NCBI GenBank assembly: GCA_027924585.1
Contig: BSBM01000361.1
Location: 68,174,001 to 68,238,000, forward strand
Direction: 5' to 3'
DNA: 64,000 bases
Origin: Larix kaempferi
Lineage: Eukaryota; Streptophyta; Pinopsida; Pinales; Pinaceae
In this document: in pieces, positions 57,559-64,000 of the stretch
How the letters are laid out: every line of letters starts with the position of its first letter
Numbering within the stretch: the stretch's first letter is position 1
Program-made: the position numbers and the translations under genes
Notes under the pieces: generated by a model
Seen by the model: the letters and a program-made list of their open reading frames with translations, nothing else
The model's database searches: none
Told to the model about the DNA's origin: nothing

Positions 57559-57996
57559 ATGAGTAGTAGGCAGACATGTAATGAATCTCCCAATGCTCGT
57601 TTTAAAGATGAAGAACTCTATCTCGTACTATATCAAGAACCTATGTCAGCACCTTTTGATGCAGGTGTTCCTGATTTAAGTAGCGATAGTGGTGAAGAAG
57701 ATTCCAAGGCTCTATCTATCTACATGGAATTCCCTGATAAGAAAGAGAAGAAAGTTCTCGAGGAACTGGCTGACCTTGATGACTCTATTCTACAAAATTT
57801 TATAATCAACCAAGAACCTGATGTCCCGCTGAATTCTTCTGAAATAGATCCTTTAATGGTTTTTTCTGTTTTTGACAATATAGTCTCTAATCCAGAAGTT
57901 CCCGCGACAGATTTTCTAAAAGCCGAATCATCTGTTGCCGATAATGAGCAATTCGGGGTTGATTTATTGTTGTTCCATGAAAATCTTTTTGATTAG
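57559..57996 (+). CDS. Acidic ORF inside LTR C (145 codons), unknown function
   Basis: ATG at 57559 to TAG at 57994. The protein is acidic (DLSSDSGEEDS, DEELY, EELADLDDS, EPDVP repeated in context) and has no signal peptide, membrane segment or known motif. The frame is open without indels in the other LTR copy (63661 to the window end). Between the copies, changes are mostly amino-acid-changing (about 20 against about 4 silent by my count), so recent purifying selection is not evident. A TATA-like box lies about 1.5 kb upstream once D is removed, and AATAAA about 280 bp downstream. It may be a real LTR-encoded protein, a domesticated fragment or chance. Confidence 0.4.
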   Translation: MSSRQTCNESPNARFKDEELYLVLYQEPMSAPFDAGVPDLSSDSGEEDSKALSIYMEFPDKKEKKVLEELADLDDSILQNFIINQEPDVPLNSSEIDPLMVFSVFDNIVSNPEVPATDFLKAESSVADNEQFGVDLLLFHENLFD

Positions 57997-59013
57997 AGAA
58001 TGCATCTTTAATAAACTCTTTTGAAAGGTGGTAGAAATCATGTAGACTGAGGAATTGCAAGATTTCTCGGATCAGTAGTTTTGATCCAATTTTGTAATCT
58101 CTATTTTCTAGGGATATCCATTTTTGCACTCTGTTGTAATTATTTAAAGAAAGATACCTCTTGTGGTTGGGGGTTGGTAATTTTGGAGTTGCAAATCAGT
58201 AGGAGACTGAACTGGAGATACTCTGTTTAGTATAAAATTTTGAAATTTTTGTACAAAACCTCTTTTAATAGAATAAAGTCATCTTTTGATCTATCTCTTG
58301 TTATTCTTCAAGTTCATTTGAGAACTACTGATTGTGTACTTCATATTGTCATCTACAGTGCATGATATATTTTGCATATGTTTAAGTGTATGGATCTATT
58401 ATATTGGTTTCCCTATATGATTGATTTATGCTAAAAAGTGTTTTATTGAGTTTATTCAATTTAAATACATTCTTTGTCGATTTCTGCAAGTGATTCATAG
58501 CACAATAATCATTGTTAATTTTTCAATTAGCAAAGTGGTTACAGATTTATCTTGAACAGGCTTAAGTACTTGAATTATTGTCTTTTAATTTTCATTAATG
58601 GATTGTGATTTAATTTAATAAGTGAAACAACTAAAATCATTTCTATGAAAGGTTGTAATTTACTTATTCATCACACCTCAAGCTTAATCTGCACATAAAC
58701 AAACTTTCATTTTAGAATAGGACTAAGATTAGTTTTCCTTTTCTAAAATAGGTTAGGTTAGCTTAGCATCACCATATCCACACCTTGGTTTTCCTTGACT
58801 GGAAAACTGATCTAATAGATCAAACCACCAACTCTTAGAGTGCCAACGGAGGTCGAATATCTGTGGGGGATCACCACACCAAACAGGTTGGGGATAGAAC
58901 TGCCCTTGCGTAGGGTCTTTCGAAGCCTTTCAACTTGGGTTTTCTTCCTCTGTTGAGTGTCTTGGAACATTCCAACACCTTTGCATCTAACCTGCACAAC
59001 CGAGGCATCAACA
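57997..59013 (+). other. LTR C 3' part, no gene
   Basis: AT-rich with AATAAA at about 58272. The last 200 bp, up to GAGGCATCAACA, are unlike the rest. No gene. Confidence 0.5.
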
Positions 59014-59224
59014 CGGAGATCCTCACCCTCCTATTCCAACTCCATCTCCATCAGTTGCTTCGATTGGTTACGTAGTATCCACATCCCGTGCACCTCTTGA
59101 TACTCGACCTCCACCTCCTCCAAACCCCTAAAAATGCAGAATGGGTGTACAGTCCTCCGGGTTGCATGGATAATACAATATCATCTATGAGACTAGAAGA
59201 TCTGGCTCCACAACCAACACTTTC

Positions 59225-60847
59225 ATGAGTTCAACCTTCAAGGGTGCAGAGCTCAATTATTCACAAATTCAAAAACAAGCCTATGTAGTTTACAATTCTG
59301 TCAAAAATTACAGGCCTTATTTGTTAAAATCCCGAACAAAGGTCATTATCCCCTATTCTGCTATTAGAAATGTGCTGATCCAGAAGGAGCTGGGAGAAAA
59401 AAGGGCCCACTGGATGACTGCTCTGCAAGATTTTGATTTGGAAATAAGGCCAGCCAAACTTGTCAAAGGACAAGGCATTTTCCTTCTTACTGCTCAATCT
59501 AATGATCCCTTGCAGTAGCAAATTGAATGGGAACAGGAAGAACATATTCCTACAGGTTCTATCAATGCTATTGATACCCCGACATCAGAATGGTATGATC
59601 ATATCAAATTTTTCCTGAATAATGGGTTTGCCCCCGAAACCTTGGACTTTAAGAAACAAAGAGCCTTGAGATTAAAGGCTGCCCCTTATCAGTTTATTAA
59701 TGAAGTTCTGTTTAGGAAAAACTATGATGGGGTTTTTCTTAGCTGTTTAGAAAAACATGAAACTGATGACATCTTATTCCAATTTCATGCAAGACCAGTT
59801 GGAGGTCATTTTTTAGGTGAGACAATAGCTCATAATATTCTTAGAGCTGGGTATTATTGGCCTACGTTGTTTGAAAATGCTTATGCCTATGTAGGGAGGT
59901 GTGAACCATGCCATAAATGCACAAGGAAGTTCATGAAACCTGCTTTCCCTTTGCAACCAGTCACTGTTCAATTTCCATTTCAGCAATGGGGGCTGGATTT
60001 CGTTGGGCCCATAAATCCTACTTCATCCCTCCAACACAAATACATTTTCACAAGAACGGACTACTTCGCCATATGGGTGGAGGAAGTCCCACTTAAGCAA
60101 TGTAATGCCAACCAAGTCATTTCTTTCCTAGACAGTTAGATACTCTCATGATTTGGTACTCCAGAATTCCTAGTTTTTGATAATGCATCCTATTTTTCTT
60201 CGATTGACATAACTGAATATTCTTTTGAAAAGGGGATGAAACTCAAATTTTCTTCCAATTACTACCCACAAGGTAATGGGTTGGCTGAGTCTTCGAACAA
60301 AAATTTGATCAACATTCTGAAGAAGACCGTGGCCTCTCACCATAGATATTGGCATACACAGCTCAATAACGCTCTTTGGGCAAATCGGATTACTCCAAAG
60401 GAAGCAATTGGAAATTCTCCTTACTGTCTAGTGTATGGCAAAGAATCCATTCTTCCTACTAATCTTACCATCCCTTCACTACAGTTAGCCCAGTCTATCC
60501 AAGAAGATGATTCTTCTCCCCTCTAGCAGAGAATTGATACTCTACTTAAACTGGAGGAAGAGATAGAAGTGGCTAGAAACAAGTTATATCATCATCAACA
60601 GATGGTGAAAAGGTGGTTTGATGAAAACTATTCATCTGACAGAGAATTTTCTGTTGGAGACCTCGTTTTGAGATGGGAGAAGCAACACAAAGATAAGAAA
60701 CAGTATACCAAGTTTTAGCGCCTTTGGCTAGGACCTTTCATTGTTACAGAAAAGATGCGTCCTGGTACTGTTCGGTTACAGACACTGGAAGGAGTTGTGG
60801 ACACTTATCTAGTGAATGTTTCACTCCTCAAAAAGTATTTTGTTTGA
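59225..60847 (+). pseudogene. pol: Element E: gypsy pol fragment (RNase H C-terminus and integrase)
   Basis: One frame with stops at 59516, 60137, about 60149, 60524 and about 60716. RNase H end: STFKGAELNYSQIQKQAYVV and NYRPYLLKSRTKVI, LQDFDLEIRPAKLVKGQG. Integrase: zinc region with HARPVGGHFLGETIAHN and CEPCHKC; core QQWGLDFVGPINP, LVFDNASYF, SNYYPQGNGLAESSNKNLIN; then NALWANRITPKEAIGNSPYC and the C-terminal VGDLVLRWEKQ, WLGPFIVTEKMRPGTVRLQT. Chromodomain absent. The sequence type is that of the Tat/Athila side of gypsy. RT, protease and gag are missing upstream: the left junction lies between 59123 (CACTA-2) and 59225. Confidence 0.9.
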
Positions 60848-62147
60848 TCAGGATGATGTACTTGTACATAGGTTTGTTGCGCTATTTCTTTTCTTGATTG
60901 GATTGTTTGATTTGTTTTCATTTGTTTGCTTTAAACTCCACACATTTGGTGATACTCATTGATCAGTCTCTCTCTTGGTGATGATTTCAGCTTGGGTTTT
61001 ATAACTGTCTTCCATCCATAATTTTGTCCTATATCGGAGGTTGTTCAACAAAGGGCATACAGCTAATGATTGCAGGACCCTGAATTGATATCTCTCCACA
61101 ATGGTCATTATCTTACACATGTCTTATTTGTTTAATTAGGGTCTGGAGAATAGCAAAGTCTCCATTGTCTCATGTTTCATGGTTCAAGCTGCATATCATA
61201 ACAACCTACCTAGCTTGTTCTGCTCTGGATCCTTTTACAATCACCTTGGTAATAAATCTCTTAATAAATGTAAATTACAAGGTGGGAGGTATTGCTATCA
61301 AGCCATCCCATTAGGTTCATAGATGCTAAGCAGAATGACATCTTCACATCAAGCCACCACACTTGGAAGATGAATTTCAGTTTTACTGGGAGTTGGAAGA
61401 TCCTATCACAGGTCGGTCCATTCATGATTAGCGAAGCATTGGTGAGTAACACTACCAAATATATGGTCACCAAGCCATGGTAGTGCCTTGTAATTTTCAA
61501 CCTAATAAAATTTGGTTTGCTCCTTTTTAAAGATGCTCGTGCATATAAGGATAGGGGGGTCTTATTGCAAGCCATCCCTGCCATGATCATGGGTTTAATT
61601 TGGACTGAAGTTATCACAATATGGTCACCAAGCCATGGTAGTTGCTTTCAATATTGTAACTGGAAGACAAGGAGTCTCTTTATCGAGCTGTCTTGATCAG
61701 TTTCTGAATTATGCTTATGAGTGGCACTGCTTATATCTGATCACCAAGTCAGGGCAGTGGTCTTATATACACAGTCTCTTCTTTTAATCAAAAAAAAAAA
61801 AAAAAAAAGAACCTCATGAATTGTTGCATGTAAATCCAGGTGATGTGTAATTAGGATATCCAGGAGCATTTTCGAGTATATGCCTAGGTTCAACACAAGC
61901 TGCTTTTCCATGATTACATGAAGGTGAAGGATATCAGTTGTTTCTTCAACCCCCTTATCAGATTTGCATTATTCTCAACATGATCACATATGGGGATTTA
62001 TTAATTTCATGTTCTATGCTTGTTAACTGTCTCTCTTGTAATTAATTTTTGGAAAAATTTAGGTTGAAAAAAGTGATTTGGCTAACATGTTTCATTTAGC
62101 TAAATTTCATTGCAGAGATAACTGGTTCTTTCCAGCTAGTCGCCATT
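60848..62147 (+). other. Element E 3' noncoding region
   Basis: 1.3 kb without a gene. Imperfect repeats of 'atggtcaccaagccatggtag' occur at about 61462 and 61620, with relatives at 61738 and 61296. A run of 19 A lies at 61790-61808. No convincing polypurine tract is seen just before the LTR at 62148. Confidence 0.6.
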
Positions 62148-62235
62148 TGTTGTGGCCACAACAGATCCCATGCTTAGCTGAAAGCATGGGAACCCCTTTT
62201 TGAATAAACACAAAGGTATTTTGGTGAGTGTACTC

Positions 62236-62243
62236 TATAAATA
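62236..62243 (+). promoter_or_regulatory. TATA box of the C/E family LTR
   Basis: CTCTATAAATATGAG. In LTR C the same place (48748) reads TATAGATA. Confidence 0.6.
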
Positions 62244-62405
62244 TGAGAATTTGGGTTTTCAGTTGTTTAGATCTCTCACCCATACTTTTGTCCTGCGTTT
62301 TTCCCTCTTTCTGGTTGATCTCTAACTGTCTGGTTTGTCAAAATCCTCAGATTTTGAGTATTCTACCCTTTTCTTCAATCAACCCCAAACCCGACAGTTA
62401 GGAGA

Positions 62406-62818
62406 CCGAAAACCCGCAAGCCGATAATTTCGGGTTGCGGGTTCGCGTTGTAATAATCTTGGGAAAATATCATCCCGAAACCCGAAAACCCGCAATTGCG
62501 GCTTTTGACTTTCGGGCTTTGTCTTTTTATTTATTTTGTTGCGCTGCCCGAAACCCGCAACCCACAATTGTCGGGTTGTGGCTTTCGGGAAGTTGTTTTT
62601 AGTTTATGAGTGTGTCATTCCCAAAAATCACAACCCGCAAGTGTCGGGTTGTGGCTTTCGGGAACATGTTGCTCATTTTTTTGATTGTGATTATTCTTGA
62701 AACCCGAAACCCGCAATTGCGGCTTTCGACTTTCGGCTTTCGGGAATTATTTCCCGCCTTTTCCATTTGTGTGACCCCGCAACCCACAACCCGCAATTAT
62801 CGGGTTGCGGCTTTTGGG
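62406..62818. repeat. Six-hairpin array in the C/E family LTR
   Basis: Imperfect inverted repeats at about 62406-62445, 62474-62516, 62547-62589, 62620-62662, 62699-62744 and 62775-62818. Each arm is a variant of CCCGAAACCCGCAACCCG with its inverse CGGGTTGCGGCTTTCGGG and a loop of about 5-8 bases; spacers are 25-40 bp and T-rich. The spacing is near-regular (68-79 bp between starts). Confidence 0.85.
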
Positions 62819-63660
62819 ATCCCTTAATAAATTTTGTGAATAAAACTTTTGCGCAACCCCGCATCCCGCTTCGGTTAATCTTGATCGTTCATTTATTATG
62901 ATCGCACGGTTATATTTAATTCGGTGAATTCAATAAGTAGGGCTTTTTCCATTTTATTTTGTCATGTTTACTGCCCAAAAATTATCCCGTTGCATTGAGG
63001 ATTTCACTACCGAATCCTTACCAGAGGACTTTTTAACTAATTTTCAGTTACTTCTGGCTGGATTGCTACTTTTGCTACACTCGGTGTTTGACAGTTCCGA
63101 TTTTGTTTTGACACCTTTTCGTTATTTGTTTCTACTCCTCAAGGTTTTACGCCATTATGCCTGTTTCAGTCTGAAAGGTTCTTCCGGTTATTCTGTTAAA
63201 TCCGGTCACCCGAATCCGGTTTGATAGGTACGCAAGAGTTGTTGGTCCGTGTAGTCAAGATTTTGTTTCATTCATTTCGCAGTCATATTTCAAGCCATAA
63301 TTTTCATTTTGGTCACAAATGTGAAGCCATGATTGCTAATGTGAGAATACTCGTGATAATGAGCTTTTCAAACCAGTTTAAGACGTGCGATTTTCGATTG
63401 GTTTTGTACTTCCACACAGGTTTTATCCAACTAATGCATGTCCTTGCTTGTTTTCATCATAGTTTAGATATTTGCAGTGAATCGGCCGTATAGCTTCAAT
63501 CATTGTTATTTGTCTTGCTCAATGTCTGTTTTCTTATCTGTTGGCTTTAAATTAGCAACAAATATAAAACTTTTAGCTCATCCTTCGCATTCCTTAAGAG
63601 GAAATATTCTGTGTGATAGTCTTGCATTTTTTCCTTCTAGACGTATCTAATACAAGCACT

Positions 63661-64000
63661 ATGCAGACAGGTAATGAATCTCCCAATGACCATTTTAAAG
63701 ATGAAGAACTCTATCCCTTACTATATCAAGAACCTATGTCACCACCTTTTGATGGAGGTGTTCCTGATTTAAGTAGCGATAGTGTTGAAGAAGATTCTGA
63801 GGCTTTGTCTATCTGCATGCAATTACCTGATAAGAAAGAGAAGAAAGTTCCCGAGGAACTGGCTGACCTTGACGACACTGTTCTACAAGATTTTATAATC
63901 AACCAAGAACCTGATGTCCCGCAGACTTCTTCTAAAATAGATCCTTTAGTGGATTTTTCTGTTTTTGACAATATAGTCTCTAATCTAGAAGTTCCCGCGG
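63661..64000 (+). CDS. Acidic LTR ORF, second copy (partial at window end)
   Basis: ATG at 63661 (MQTGNESPNDHFKDEELYPL), open to the end of the window, same frame as 57559-57996 from QT.NESPN onward. No frame-breaking indel or stop over 340 bp. Unknown function; see the first copy. Confidence 0.4.
   Translation, partial: MQTGNESPNDHFKDEELYPLLYQEPMSPPFDGGVPDLSSDSVEEDSEALSICMQLPDKKEKKVPEELADLDDTVLQDFIINQEPDVPQTSSKIDPLVDFSVFDNIVSNLEVPA

Larger units (their letters stand above)
48660..59013 (+). mobile_element. Solo LTR C, about 3.0 kb, interrupted by copia element D
   Basis: TGTTGTGGACACAACAGATC at the left and GAGGCATCAACA at the right, flanked by the perfect target duplication CGGAG (48655-48659 and 59014-59018). 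Removing D and one copy of its target duplication leaves about 3,015 bp. The left 552 bp and the part after D match 62148-64000 in order, so this is one LTR of the same family. It has TATAGATA at 48748 where the other copy has TATAAATA, a hairpin array, a 145-codon ORF and AATAAA at about 58272. Orientation is taken from its pairing with the plus-strand element E. Confidence 0.82.
45065..59123. mobile_element. CACTA-2: second En/Spm element, left part only
   Basis: Left end CACTACAAGGAAAAGGCACT at 45065, a close match to the CACTA-1 terminus, followed by 2 kb of subterminal repeats and the same unknown left-end gene. Its gene is interrupted by solo LTR C (48660-59013) and continues at 59014-59123 (ggagatcctcaccctcctat matches CACTA-1 at 22904). 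No right end or transposase is seen; beyond 59123 the sequence belongs to element E. Confidence 0.85.
62148..64000 (+). repeat. LTR of the C/E family, runs off the window
   Basis: TGTTGTGGCCACAACAGATC start, colinear with LTR C. TATAAATA at 62236-62243, about 90 bp from the LTR start, so U3 is very short. It is followed by the six-hairpin array, a T-rich stretch and the start of the acidic ORF. It is read as the 3' LTR of element E because of its position after the integrase, but the two could also be unrelated neighbours. Confidence 0.8.

Noticed and set aside
48660-59013. C as a 10 kb LTR retrotransposon with copia D as its interior
   Set aside because: D has its own LTRs, target duplication and primer site. 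After removing it, the remaining 3 kb is colinear with a single LTR (62148 onward) and shows no second LTR, so C is a solo LTR.
61790-61808. A19 run as the poly(A) tail of a processed retrocopy
   Set aside because: No spliced host-like coding sequence lies upstream, and no flanking target duplication was found. It is probably a simple repeat in the 3' region of element E.

Overview
The window is a stretch of plant nuclear heterochromatin made almost entirely of transposable elements inserted into one another. I see no host gene, rRNA, tRNA or CRISPR array. A plant source is indicated by a large En/Spm (CACTA) transposon with TNP2, DUF4218-like and DUF4216-like coding, Ty3/gypsy elements with chromodomains, tRNA-Met primer sites, a Tat/Ogre-type LTR element with a tRNA-Arg-like primer site, and a Ty1/copia element. 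The nesting depth and 3 kb LTRs suggest a large, repeat-rich seed-plant genome; the species cannot be named from the sequence.

Layout of the first nest. The oldest visible element is a minus-strand Ty3/gypsy element, G (1 to about 44.1 kb; its left LTR is cut by the window start). Its integrase gene is split by CACTA-1 (3134-37572, 34.4 kb, CACTACAAGG termini, TSD ATA). CACTA-1 is itself interrupted by three elements. The first is a plus-strand chromovirus, A (5406-21615, TSD CAGAC), whose reverse transcriptase is split by a gag-only Tat/Ogre-like element, B (8816-18800). The second is a solo LTR of the B superfamily (25825-26596) inside the TNP2 gene. The third is a solo copia LTR (33260-33894, TSD CTATG). 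Without these, CACTA-1 would be about 16.8 kb.

CACTA-1 carries four coding units: a plus-strand gene of unknown function near its left end, a minus-strand TNP2/DUF4218/DUF4216 transposase, a minus-strand gene with a degenerate SET domain, and plus-strand exons that may be its second transposition gene. GGTGCG/CGCACC-type repeats lie at both ends and also in an internal block.

Layout of the second nest. The right LTR of G (from about 41.68 kb) carries a hAT-like MITE, which also occurs in the left LTR. It abuts the LTR of a second minus-strand chromovirus, H (LTR 44402-44755). H is interrupted in its chromodomain by CACTA-2 (from 45065), which repeats the left end of CACTA-1 including the unknown gene. 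That gene is interrupted by a roughly 3 kb solo LTR, C (48660-59013, TSD CGGAG), which is itself interrupted by a nearly complete copia element, D (49212-56545, TSD CCCRC). After 59124 comes a 5'-truncated gypsy RNase H-integrase fragment, E, and from 62148 a second copy of the C-type LTR that runs off the window.

Points of most interest: the SET-domain gene inside a CACTA element; the unknown intron-containing gene shared by two CACTA copies; a 3 kb LTR that looks like a complete transcription unit (TATA box, six-hairpin array, 145-codon acidic ORF, AATAAA); a gag-only element with three separated zinc knuckles, hypervariable tandem repeats and an aberrant right end; and an excess of TAG/TGA stops at Gln/Arg positions that looks like decay by methyl-cytosine deamination.
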